This document shows positions 1 through 7,229 of a DNA stretch of 9,402 nt, piece by piece. The notes under the pieces are model-generated. The model saw only the letters and a list, made by a program, of their open reading frames with translations, was not told where the DNA came from and did not search any database. Source of the DNA: Lentisphaerota bacterium (GTDB lineage Bacteria; Verrucomicrobiota; Lentisphaeria; Oligosphaerales; Oligosphaeraceae). Where the stretch lies: positions 1 through 9,402 of the forward strand of contig JAAZKQ010000431.1 of assembly GCA_012799755.1 (NCBI GenBank), given 5' to 3'. Position numbers and translations under genes: made by a program. Positions within the stretch are counted from its first letter, which is position 1, and every line of letters starts with the position of its first letter.

Positions 1-21
1 AAAAAATGTCTGTTATCAATC

Positions 22-61
22 GGTGACCGCTTACGGCCCCTGTAGCCGCTCACTCTTTTTT
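22..61 (+). terminator. Possible weak rho-independent terminator of an upstream unit
   Basis: GTGA at 23-26 can pair with TCAC at 50-53, and CGGC at 34-37 with GCCG at 45-48 around a 7-base loop. The two stems are separated by an asymmetric internal loop. A T-rich run (56-61, six Ts) follows directly. It could end transcription from a gene left of the window. The stem is imperfect and no upstream gene is visible, so this is tentative. Confidence 0.28.
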
Positions 62-72
62 CCAGCTGGCCT

Positions 73-100
73 TTGACAGTGTGATTTCCGACATTATGGT
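73..100 (+). promoter_or_regulatory. Putative sigma-70-type promoter of the operon
   Basis: A perfect -35 hexamer TTGACA lies at 73-78. A 16-bp spacer leads to TATGGT at 95-100, which matches 4 of 6 bases of the -10 consensus, including the TA and the final T. Transcription would begin near 106-108, about 30 bases before the iclR-type start codon. It is the only convincing promoter seen ahead of the six-gene run, so it may drive the whole operon. Assignment is by eye only. Confidence 0.5.
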
Positions 101-108
101 GAGACAGT

Positions 109-145
109 TTTTCAAATCGTAAAGAATGGTTTTCAAATATGAAAA
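109..145 (+). promoter_or_regulatory. Twin operator-like sites, probable IclR-type regulator binding region
   Basis: The 9-mer TTTTCAAAT occurs at 109-117 and again at 130-138, exactly 21 bp apart, so both copies face the same side of the helix. The second copy is part of an inverted repeat, TTTTCA-N4-TGAAAA (130-145), which spans the start codon at 139. The first copy extends into a poorer version (109-124, about 12 of 16 bases shared). IclR-family proteins usually bind short palindromes near their own gene, so autoregulation is a reasonable inference. The sites lie at or just after the predicted transcription start, which fits repression. Confidence 0.45.
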
Positions 146-927
146 ACACCATCCCCGCCGTTGAAAAGACCATGGCCACGCTGGCGCAGCTGGCCGACAT
201 GCCTGATGGCGCGCCCCAAGCAACTCTGCAACAAGCCACTGGAACGACGGCAAGCACGGCCTACCGCATTTTACAGACCCTCATGAAGCACGACTGGGTG
301 CGCAAACGCCAGGACGGCCATTACGAATTGAGCCACGGCCTCTTGCCGCTGCTGCTGGCATTCCGTCAGCGCTTGGAACATTTTGACCATGCCCAGAGCA
401 TACTGGATCGCCTGGCCGCCGAGAACGATATCGCCTGCAAGCTCTCCATTCGACAGGACAACGAACAGCTCACGCTGCTGCGCGCCGAGCCCGATGCCCC
501 CATCACCCTCACAGGACGCAGCGGCTCGCGTTTTCCACTGATAGAAGGCACAGTCGGCGCCGCCCTGCTCTCCCAGGAAGATGACAAACGCATCGCCGAG
601 CTGATCCACGACTGCCCCGCGGCCATCGCCGAAAAGGAGCAGCCTGAGCTGGTCTTCAACGCCGTGCGCGACATCCGCCGTCACGGCTACGCGGTAAACA
701 TCCGCAAAAATCGCTGGAATATCGCCGCGATGTCCACCCCCATCAGCAATGCTGACGGTGCGGTCATTGCCGCTCTGACGCTTATTGGCCTGGAAAGCGA
801 CTTCCAGGGAAAGAAACGCCACGCGTTGGCACGCCGCCTGCTGCACGCCGCAGCCGAGTGCCGCGACTGTGTCGCCTCGACCCGAGAAACTCCAAGCAAG
901 GGAACAAATCATGGCTCCACAGATTGA
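139..927 (+). CDS. IclR-family transcriptional regulator
   Basis: A 262-residue protein of normal IclR-family length. The N-terminus starts in the usual family style (IPAVEKTMATLAQLAD). A winged helix-turn-helix covers about residues 8-70, with the recognition region around TTASTAYRILQTL and a wing ending RQDGHYELSHG. The effector-binding domain fills about 80-250, with the typical ending segment RHGYAVNIRKNRWNIAAMSTPI followed by a GAVIAALTLIG strand. Starting at 139 keeps the family N-terminus intact, although the Shine-Dalgarno (AAAGAA, 121-126) is weak. Family members sense small acids such as sugar acids or aromatic acids. The stop lies inside the next gene (17-base overlap), so it is translationally linked to the dehydratase. 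Its likely ligand is therefore the dehydratase substrate or a product of it (inference). Confidence 0.92.
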   Translation: MKNTIPAVEKTMATLAQLADMPDGAPQATLQQATGTTASTAYRILQTLMKHDWVRKRQDGHYELSHGLLPLLLAFRQRLEHFDHAQSILDRLAAENDIACKLSIRQDNEQLTLLRAEPDAPITLTGRSGSRFPLIEGTVGAALLSQEDDKRIAELIHDCPAAIAEKEQPELVFNAVRDIRRHGYAVNIRKNRWNIAAMSTPISNADGAVIAALTLIGLESDFQGKKRHALARRLLHAAAECRDCVASTRETPSKGTNHGSTD

Positions 928-2239
928 TCCATCCACGTTGAAGATCACGGACATGCGCTTTGCGGACATTGACGGCGCACCCAAACGCTGCACCCTCATC
1001 AAGCTCTACACCAATCAAGGGCTGGTCGGCTACGGCGAAGTCCGTGACGCATCCAGCCGCACCTACGCCGCCATGCTGAAAAGTCGCATTCTCGGCGAAA
1101 ATCCCTGCAATGTCGAGAAGATCTTCCGACGCATCAAGCAGTTCGGTGGTCACTCGCGTCAAGGCGGCGGCGTCAGCGGCATCGAAGTCGCGCTGTGGGA
1201 CTTGGCCGGCAAGGCCTGGGGCGTGCCCGTCTGGCAGCTCCTCGGCGGCAAATTTCGCGACCGCATCCGCATTTACTGCGACACGGATTCCGAGGGCGGC
1301 GGGCGTGACATGGGCAAGGCGCTCAAGGAACGCATGGAGCAAGGCTATACTTTCCTCAAAATGGACCTCGGCATCGAATTGCTGATGGACATTCCCGGCG
1401 CCCTGAGCGCTCCAATGGGCTTTCTGGAGAAAATGCGCGAGTACAAGAAGACGGTCTTTTCCACGCCGACCGGCTCCATTGACCCGCGCGCCATGCGCGG
1501 CGAGGCATACGATCTCTTCAATACCGCCCACGCTTTCACCGGCATCCATCTGACCGAAGTCGGCTTAGACTACTTGGAGCAATACATGGCCGATTGCCGG
1601 GCGGTCACCGGCTACGAAATTCCCATCGCCATTGACCACCTCGGCCATATTCCCCTGGAAGACTGCATCAAGCTGGCCAAACGCCTGGAGCGCTTCAATC
1701 TGGCGTGGCTGGAAGACCCCGTGCCCTGGCAGTGGACCGACCAGTATGTCCGCCTCGCCCAATCCACCACCACGCCCATCGGCACCGGCGAAGATATCTA
1801 CCTTAAGGAAAACTTCATGCCATTGTTTAAATCCGGCGCCCTGGCCGTCGTGCACCCGGATGTCCTCACTGCCGGCGGCATCATGGAAACCAAGAAGATC
1901 GGCGATCTCGCTGAAGACCACGGCGTGCAGATGTCCCTCCACATGGCGGCAAGTCCGATTGCCTGCATGGCCTCCGTCCATGTCGCTGCCGCCACACGCA
2001 ACTTCATGTCCTTGGAGGTTCACTCGGTAGATGTGCCCTGGTGGGATCAGCTGGTCAAAGGACTGCCCCGACCGCTCGTCCAGAACGGCTACATTGACGT
2101 GCCTGACGCGCCTGGTCTGGGCATCACCGAGCTCAATGAAGAACTCATCGCCGAAAAACTCCACCAGGACTTCCCCATCGCTTGGGAATCCACCGAACAA
2201 TGGAACAAGGAATGGTCCAACGACCGCCTGTGGTCCTAA
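911..2239 (+). CDS. Enolase-superfamily (mandelate racemase subgroup) sugar-acid dehydratase
   Basis: A 442-residue protein. The start at 911 is chosen because AAGGGA (898-903) sits 7 bases upstream; the frame is open further 5' but that part lies inside the regulator gene. The N-terminal capping domain is about residues 1-125 and the barrel follows. Predicted metal ligands are D242, E268 and E294, and a catalytic Asp-His pair is D317-H344. The spacings 26, 26 and 50 from D242 to H344 equal those of mandelate racemase (D195, E221, E247, H297), and D317 falls where D270 is expected. The KxK motif is KMD here (K150, D152), so one base lysine is missing, which favours a dehydratase over a racemase. 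K150 to D242 is about 60 residues longer than in mandelate racemase. Expected reaction: an aldonic or aldaric acid to its 2-keto-3-deoxy acid in the cytoplasm. The exact substrate cannot be read from the sequence. Confidence 0.9.
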   Translation: MAPQIDPSTLKITDMRFADIDGAPKRCTLIKLYTNQGLVGYGEVRDASSRTYAAMLKSRILGENPCNVEKIFRRIKQFGGHSRQGGGVSGIEVALWDLAGKAWGVPVWQLLGGKFRDRIRIYCDTDSEGGGRDMGKALKERMEQGYTFLKMDLGIELLMDIPGALSAPMGFLEKMREYKKTVFSTPTGSIDPRAMRGEAYDLFNTAHAFTGIHLTEVGLDYLEQYMADCRAVTGYEIPIAIDHLGHIPLEDCIKLAKRLERFNLAWLEDPVPWQWTDQYVRLAQSTTTPIGTGEDIYLKENFMPLFKSGALAVVHPDVLTAGGIMETKKIGDLAEDHGVQMSLHMAASPIACMASVHVAAATRNFMSLEVHSVDVPWWDQLVKGLPRPLVQNGYIDVPDAPGLGITELNEELIAEKLHQDFPIAWESTEQWNKEWSNDRLWS

Positions 2240-2283
2240 GCCCAATGCACCTTGACTTGAGTTTTTTCAAGAATAAAAAACAC

Positions 2284-2288
2284 AGGAG
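2284..2288 (+). promoter_or_regulatory. Ribosome binding site deciding the first GH10 start
   Basis: AGGAG at 2284-2288 stands 7 bases before ATG 2296. The same frame is open back to 2182, inside the dehydratase gene, but only the 2296 start has this signal, and the protein from there begins in the same style as its downstream paralogue. Confidence 0.75.
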
Positions 2289-2295
2289 ACAAAAG

Positions 2296-3624
2296 ATGGA
2301 TCGCGAAAAAGTTCTGGCGCCTTTTGAGCGTAAACGGGCTTACATGGAGGATCGGATTGAGCACGGCATTGAGATGTACCGCAAGGGCTTCGCCACGCTC
2401 CGTTTCTCAACCCCGGACAAGCAGCCGCTGCGAGACGTGCACGTAGAAGTAAAGCAGAAGACGCACGACTTCAAATACGGCGCGAACCTCTTCATGCTGG
2501 ATGAATTCAAGGAAAAGGAACAGAACGACGAATACAAAAGACTGTTTGCAGAGGCCTTCAACATTGCCACGCTCCCGTTCTACTGGGACACTCTTGAGCC
2601 TGAGCAGGGCAAGCCGCGTTTTGCCAAGGACAGCCCGAAAATCTATCGGCGCCCCGCGCCAGACCTCTGCCTCGAATACTGCGAAGCGAACAAGATCCAG
2701 CCCAAGGCGCACTGTCTCAACTACTGCTCTTTTGTGCCGAAGTGGGTGCCGCGAGAAGTTGCTGCGGAAAAGCAACTGCTTGACAAACGTTTCCGTGAAC
2801 TGGCGGAACGGTATTCACAGCGGATTCCCGATTGGGAAGTGACCAACGAAACCTGGTGGGGCTATAATCATAAGTTTCCATTCTACAATGAACCTGATTT
2901 CGTCGAATGGAGCTTTGCAAGCGCCCAGCGTTATTTTCACACCAATCGCTTGATCATCAACGAAGCCCACAGCCGTATCTGGCACAGCGCATACTTCTCC
3001 CGAAACCGCAGTCCGTACTATATGCAGATTGAACGCGCTCTGGCCAAAGGCTCTCGCATTGATTCTATTGGAATGCAGTTTCACATGTTCTACCGGGCAG
3101 AGGAAGAGGCGGCGCAAACCGCTCAATTCTATGATCCGGAACGCATTTTTGACGTGCTCGACTGCTATGCGCTGCTCGGGCGTCCCATCCAGATCACCGA
3201 ATTGACCATCCCCGCCTACCATTGGGCCGCCGAAGACGAGGAAATCCAAGCGGAAATCCTGAGCAATCTGTACCGCATGTGGTTCAGCCACCCAGCCATG
3301 GAAGCGATCGTTTACTGGAATCTGGTGGACGGCTTTGCCCACGGCACGGTGCCGGGCGACATGAAAGCCGGGGAAAACTATTACCACGGCGGTCTGATTC
3401 GTCATGACTTCACGCCCAAGCCGTCTTACCACGTCCTCAAGGAGCTTTTTGGAAAGACCTGGCGCACCTGCCTGTCCCTTGACAGCGGAAACTCCAGCAG
3501 TCTCATGTTCAAAGGCTTCTACGGAGAATACGAACTGATTGTCAGCGTCGGAGATAGAACCGTCTCGACAACATTCCATCTCGACAAGCGGCGTAAAAAC
3601 GAACTCGACATCGTCATCCCGTAA
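2296..3624 (+). CDS. GH10-like glycoside hydrolase, cytoplasmic, copy 1
   Basis: A 442-residue protein with no signal peptide. An N-terminal beta module (about residues 20-75, ending HDFKYGANLF) precedes a GH10 barrel (about 80-390) and a short C-terminal beta module (about 395-442, with FKGFYGEYELIV). Predicted acid/base is E185 in WEVTNE; predicted nucleophile is E302 in QITELT. Q261 and H263 (MQFHM) and H139 match the family's conserved -1 subsite residues, and YWNLVDG matches the late barrel tryptophan motif. The residues that usually hold xylan (an E-N-x-x-K-type segment) are replaced by TLPFYWD (92-98), and the tryptophan expected in the GHTLVW motif is Y143. GH10 enzymes retain configuration and cut beta-1,4-xylan; the altered pocket makes another oligosaccharide plausible. 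It lies 56 bp after the dehydratase in the same probable operon. Confidence 0.87.
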   Translation: MDREKVLAPFERKRAYMEDRIEHGIEMYRKGFATLRFSTPDKQPLRDVHVEVKQKTHDFKYGANLFMLDEFKEKEQNDEYKRLFAEAFNIATLPFYWDTLEPEQGKPRFAKDSPKIYRRPAPDLCLEYCEANKIQPKAHCLNYCSFVPKWVPREVAAEKQLLDKRFRELAERYSQRIPDWEVTNETWWGYNHKFPFYNEPDFVEWSFASAQRYFHTNRLIINEAHSRIWHSAYFSRNRSPYYMQIERALAKGSRIDSIGMQFHMFYRAEEEAAQTAQFYDPERIFDVLDCYALLGRPIQITELTIPAYHWAAEDEEIQAEILSNLYRMWFSHPAMEAIVYWNLVDGFAHGTVPGDMKAGENYYHGGLIRHDFTPKPSYHVLKELFGKTWRTCLSLDSGNSSSLMFKGFYGEYELIVSVGDRTVSTTFHLDKRRKNELDIVIP

Positions 3625-3650
3625 CCGAAGCCAAAGAAAGGATTTCTGCC

Positions 3651-4406
3651 ATGCCCTCTCTTCAAGACATGCGAACTCGTGCGAAAGAAGCCGGCCTGAT
3701 GAAGCTGGACCGCCTGATTGCGACCCGTCAGCATATCCCGACCAATGAGATTCCCATCCCGATCAAGGAGCTCTGCGAGCGCTACGAAAAGCTCTACACG
3801 GGCTGCATCAACGACGTCATGCGCGAACTGTGCCTTCTGAACCAGAATCTCCCTTCCTCCATCATGCCCTTGCGCGATGAAATGGTCGTCTGCGGCGAGG
3901 CCTTCACCGTGAAAAGCGCCCCCAACGTGATGATCGAGGGCGAGATGACCTTCCGCGCCCAAATGCTGGATGACATGAAGCCCGAGGGCCTCGTAGTCTG
4001 GGACACCTCTGAGGACACTGAGGCCTCGCTCTGGGGCGGCGTCATGACCGCCACCGCCCTCTCCAAAGGCATCCGCGGCGCGGTCATCGCCGGCGGCATT
4101 CGCGACACCAAGCAGATTCTTGAGCAGAATTTCCCCATCTTTTACAAGTACCGCACCAGCAACGGCTCGCTCGGGCGCTGCATGATTACGCATTACCAGG
4201 TGCCGATCAAGGTCGGCAAGGTCACCGTCCGCCCCGGCGACATCATCTTCGGTGATATTGACGGCGTGGTGTGCGTACCCCGTGAAATCGCCTATGACGT
4301 GCTCCTGCGCGCCGAAGGCATCGAACGCAATGAAATAGACATCTTTTCCTGGGTGCGCCAAGGCGACACCATTTCAGAGATCATTGACAAAGGCGGCTAT
4401 TTCTAA
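3651..4406 (+). CDS. RraA-like family protein, probable class II pyruvate aldolase/decarboxylase
   Basis: A 251-residue protein with AAAGGA (3637-3642) 8 bases before the start. The core from about residue 45 to 225 is RraA-like: WGGVMTATALSKGIRGAVIAGGIRD holds the family Gly-rich strand and the Arg-Asp pair (R151, D152) used for substrate and divalent metal, and GDIIFGDIDGVVCVP is the usual closing beta motif. About 40 extra N-terminal residues precede the core. Characterised relatives are 4-hydroxy-4-methyl-2-oxoglutarate aldolases and oxaloacetate decarboxylases, plus the RNase E inhibitor RraA. Placed between GH10 genes and downstream of a sugar-acid dehydratase, it more likely cleaves a 2-keto-3-deoxy acid to pyruvate and an aldehyde than regulates RNase E. 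That role is inference; many databases call such proteins methyltransferases, which nothing in the sequence supports. Confidence 0.85.
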   Translation: MPSLQDMRTRAKEAGLMKLDRLIATRQHIPTNEIPIPIKELCERYEKLYTGCINDVMRELCLLNQNLPSSIMPLRDEMVVCGEAFTVKSAPNVMIEGEMTFRAQMLDDMKPEGLVVWDTSEDTEASLWGGVMTATALSKGIRGAVIAGGIRDTKQILEQNFPIFYKYRTSNGSLGRCMITHYQVPIKVGKVTVRPGDIIFGDIDGVVCVPREIAYDVLLRAEGIERNEIDIFSWVRQGDTISEIIDKGGYF

Positions 4407-4408
4407 GC

Positions 4409-4414
4409 GGAGGA
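4409..4414 (+). promoter_or_regulatory. Strong ribosome binding site for the second GH10 gene
   Basis: GGAGGA at 4409-4414 follows the previous stop codon by only two bases and lies 7 bases before ATG 4422. It is the best Shine-Dalgarno match in the window, suggesting that this copy is translated well. Confidence 0.75.
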
Positions 4415-4421
4415 ACTGGCA

Positions 4422-5756
4422 ATGAACTCCCGTGAGTTAATGGATTCCGTCACCCGCGACATGGATCATCCCCGTGGCGGCATTGAGGAACGTATCGAAC
4501 TCGACATCCAGCGTCACCGCAAAGGCTGGGGGCGCTTCGTCCTCTCTGACTCGCAAGGCAAGCCGATCCAGAACGCAAAACTGAAATTCACGCAAACGAA
4601 ACACGAATTCCTCTTCGGCAGCAATCTCTTCAAACTCTGCGACTTCCCGACGAAAAAGCAGAATGATTTATACGAGAAGCTGTTCAAGAAGGTCTTCAAT
4701 ATTGCCACTCTTCCCTTCTACTGGGACACGCTGGAACCTGAGCCCGGGAAACTCCGCTACAGTCGTAGAAGCCCTCCCATCGCACGCCGACCGCCGACTG
4801 ACCTCGCCGTGGACTGGTGTCTCGAAAACGGCATCCGTCCCAAAGGACACTGGCTTTTCTGCGACAACTTTGTTCCGGCCTGGCTGCCGCAAAACGCGAA
4901 GGAGCTGATGGTTCTTTTGGAAAAACGCATTGCTCAGCTGGCGGAGCGTTACGGCGAAAAAGTCACGCTTTGGGATGCGGTGAATGAGGCGTTTTCCTAT
5001 CCCCGCTGGTTTCACCCGCGCATCGCGTGGTCCGTCGTTCCGCAGGATTACGTGTACCAAGTGTTCAAGCTCGCGGAGAAGTACTTCCCGAACTATGTCG
5101 AACTCTGCTACAACGACGGCAACCACATTGCCTACCAGCCGTTCCACTATGACAATTCACCGATGTATCTGCTCTGCAAAAGTCTGCTTGATCGCGGTGC
5201 GCGCCTGGGCGGAATCGGCATCCAGTTCCACATGTACGGTTCGCTTGAAAGCATGGGCGTCGGCAAGAGCAATCATTTCTACTTTGATCCCGTCCGTCAA
5301 TTCCGTGTGCTTGACCAGTACGCCCGGCTTGGGCTTCCCCTCCATATGACGGAAACCTCCCTGCCGACCTATGCAGAACTGCCGCGAAAAGAAGCTGAGG
5401 ACTTTCAGGCGAAGCTGCTGCGTCATTTCTACCGTATCTGGTTCAGTCAGGAGAAAATGGAGTCTATCGTCTGGTGGAACCTCGTTGATAAAACGGCTTA
5501 CGGCGCAGAAAGCGACTACGACTCCGGACTGCTCAGCAAAGACATGGAGGAGAAGCCGGCCTACCAGATGCTCGACCGCCTCATCAACCAGGAATGGCAC
5601 ACGGAATGTACGGTCAAGACCGATGAAAACGGCGTCGCTGACTGGAATGGCTTCTACGGCGACTACGATCTGGAAATCACCGCCGGACGCAGCAAAAGCA
5701 AGCGGAAAACGTCCCTGTCAAAGCACAGTTACAATGAGTATCGCATCACCCTATGA
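4422..5756 (+). CDS. GH10-like glycoside hydrolase, cytoplasmic, copy 2
   Basis: A 444-residue paralogue of the 2296-3624 product with the same three-part build and no signal peptide. N-terminal beta module about 25-75, barrel about 80-390, C-terminal beta module about 395-444 (ENGVADWNGFYGDYDLEI). Predicted acid/base E189 (WDAVNE) and nucleophile E311 (HMTETS); Q268 and H270 (IQFHM) and H143 are present. The segment TLPFYWDTLEPE is identical to copy 1, so the two share the non-canonical sugar-binding pocket. The tryptophan of the GHTLVW motif is C147 here. Over about 77 residues around that pocket I count about 45 identities with copy 1 by hand, so they arose by duplication, although the RraA-like gene now separates them. 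It probably acts on the same or a closely related oligosaccharide. Confidence 0.87.
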   Translation: MNSRELMDSVTRDMDHPRGGIEERIELDIQRHRKGWGRFVLSDSQGKPIQNAKLKFTQTKHEFLFGSNLFKLCDFPTKKQNDLYEKLFKKVFNIATLPFYWDTLEPEPGKLRYSRRSPPIARRPPTDLAVDWCLENGIRPKGHWLFCDNFVPAWLPQNAKELMVLLEKRIAQLAERYGEKVTLWDAVNEAFSYPRWFHPRIAWSVVPQDYVYQVFKLAEKYFPNYVELCYNDGNHIAYQPFHYDNSPMYLLCKSLLDRGARLGGIGIQFHMYGSLESMGVGKSNHFYFDPVRQFRVLDQYARLGLPLHMTETSLPTYAELPRKEAEDFQAKLLRHFYRIWFSQEKMESIVWWNLVDKTAYGAESDYDSGLLSKDMEEKPAYQMLDRLINQEWHTECTVKTDENGVADWNGFYGDYDLEITAGRSKSKRKTSLSKHSYNEYRITL

Positions 5757-5773
5757 GAAAGGAACATGGCACC

Positions 5774-7210
5774 ATGAATTATGAAGAACAACTCCGCTAC
5801 ATGAGTGACGGCTATCGCGCCCTGTGGAATGAAAAAGAACAAGCCCGGATTGACCGGGACATCGAGGCCAACCGCAAGGCTGACGCTTCTTTCAAAATCC
5901 CGGGAATCCCCGCCGGAACGGCAGTCCGGGCCGAACAGCTGTCCCATTCCTTCATCTTCGGCGCGCACATTTTCAATTTTGACCAGCTCGGCACGGACGA
6001 GCGCAATGAAAAATACAAGGCGCTTTACGGAACCTTGTTCAATTCCGCGACCATTGCATTCTATTGGGGGCCATTCGAACCAGAGGAAGGCAAATACCGC
6101 TTCCAGCCGGATGCGCGGGACACGGCCGAATTCTGGAACAACTGCAAAGAACCCAAGTTAGAAGCCCATTGGCGTCGCCCACCGTCCGATCCGGTGGTGG
6201 AGTTTTGCGAAAAGAAGGGAATAAGACTTCATGGTCATACGCTGATATGGGGAAATACAACGTGGCAATATCCCCGTTGGCTGATGGCCAAGCTCCCGAA
6301 AGACGTCCTGGTGCAGATGCTCACCGATACCCGCAACGGCACCAATATCATGAGCAAAAGCGCAGAGGAAATCGCCAAGCTTATTCCCGATTTCGTGAAC
6401 GAACTGAACGAGCAGTTGGAGCGTCGCATCCGCGTTATCGCCGAACACTACGGCGATCGCATCATGAGCTGGGACGTCGTCAACGAAAGCGCCACCGATT
6501 TCGAGCGCGGCAATCACATCCCCGGCGCGAACTTCTGCAAGAGCACTTACGGTTTCATGCCCGGCGACTATACGCATCGCTCCTTCCAAGTCGCGGCTGA
6601 CGCCTTCCCGAAGAGCGTCCAACTCAACATCAACGATTACAACCTGAGACAGTGCTATCCGGATCAGGTCAACGACCTGCGCTCCCGCGGCTGCCGGATT
6701 GACATCATGGGCGCTCAGATGCACCTCTTCAATCCGCAGGCGTGCCTGGACATCGCTGACGGCAAGAGCGACGTACAGTCGCCTGCTGCCGTCCGCCAAA
6801 CCATGGAGCGGATCAGCAAAGCCGGTCTGCCCATTCATCTCAGCGAAATCACCATCACGGCGCCCAACAATGACGAGCGCGGCCAGATCATTCAGGCGGT
6901 CATCGCCCGGAATCTGTACCGTCTCTGGTTCAGCCTCAAGCCGATGATGGGCATCACCTGGTGGAACGTGGTTGACGGCTGCGGCGCCCCTGGCGAGCCA
7001 TCGGTTTCCGGTCTCTATTCCCTGGACATGGAACCCAAACCGGCCGCTCACGCACTGAACAACTTGATCCACCACGAATGGAAAACGAAGAAGACCATCA
7101 CCGCCGGAGAAAATGGCCTGATCCAATTCCGCGGTTTCCGCGGAAAATACAAACTCAGCTGGGAAAATCCGGACGGCACGGAACAATCCTGTGAAATGAA
7201 CCTGGAATAA
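5774..7210 (+). CDS. GH10-like glycoside hydrolase, cytoplasmic, copy 3 (divergent)
   Basis: A 478-residue protein from ATG 5774, which has GAAAGGA (5757-5763) about 10 bases upstream. An in-frame ATG at 5753 overlaps the previous stop (ATGA) and would add 7 residues by translational coupling; either start is possible. N-terminal beta module about 25-75 (HSFIFGAHIF), barrel about 80-430, C-terminal beta module about 440-478. Predicted acid/base E238 in WDVVNE, nucleophile E358 in HLSEIT, with Q315 and H317 (AQMHL). Unlike copies 1 and 2 it keeps a near-canonical GHTLIW (H155, W159) and INDYN, but shares the altered FYWGPFEPE segment (96-103). About 40 additional, mostly helical residues lie before the acid/base strand. 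No signal peptide. It seems to be an older relative with a different cleavage preference, not a fresh duplicate. Confidence 0.87.
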   Translation: MNYEEQLRYMSDGYRALWNEKEQARIDRDIEANRKADASFKIPGIPAGTAVRAEQLSHSFIFGAHIFNFDQLGTDERNEKYKALYGTLFNSATIAFYWGPFEPEEGKYRFQPDARDTAEFWNNCKEPKLEAHWRRPPSDPVVEFCEKKGIRLHGHTLIWGNTTWQYPRWLMAKLPKDVLVQMLTDTRNGTNIMSKSAEEIAKLIPDFVNELNEQLERRIRVIAEHYGDRIMSWDVVNESATDFERGNHIPGANFCKSTYGFMPGDYTHRSFQVAADAFPKSVQLNINDYNLRQCYPDQVNDLRSRGCRIDIMGAQMHLFNPQACLDIADGKSDVQSPAAVRQTMERISKAGLPIHLSEITITAPNNDERGQIIQAVIARNLYRLWFSLKPMMGITWWNVVDGCGAPGEPSVSGLYSLDMEPKPAAHALNNLIHHEWKTKKTITAGENGLIQFRGFRGKYKLSWENPDGTEQSCEMNLE

Positions 7211-7229
7211 TCTTCGCCGAGGGAAAAGT

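Noticed and set aside
271..1002. Long open frame on the minus strand opposite the regulator gene
   Set aside because: It mirrors a well-supported IclR gene, has no recognisable domain and is a usual by-product of GC-rich codon use.
782..1549. 255-codon minus-strand open frame opposite the regulator/dehydratase junction
   Set aside because: It overlaps coding sequence of two recognised + strand genes and shows no motif of its own.
3519..4361. 280-codon minus-strand open frame opposite the RraA-like gene
   Set aside because: The protein is Asp/His/Ala/Gly-rich nonsense with no family motif, and the opposite strand encodes a clear RraA-like protein.
5753..5773. Upstream start ATG 5753 (ATGA overlap) for GH10 copy 3
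   Set aside because: No Shine-Dalgarno precedes it, whereas GAAAGGA is well placed for ATG 5774; kept as an alternative only.
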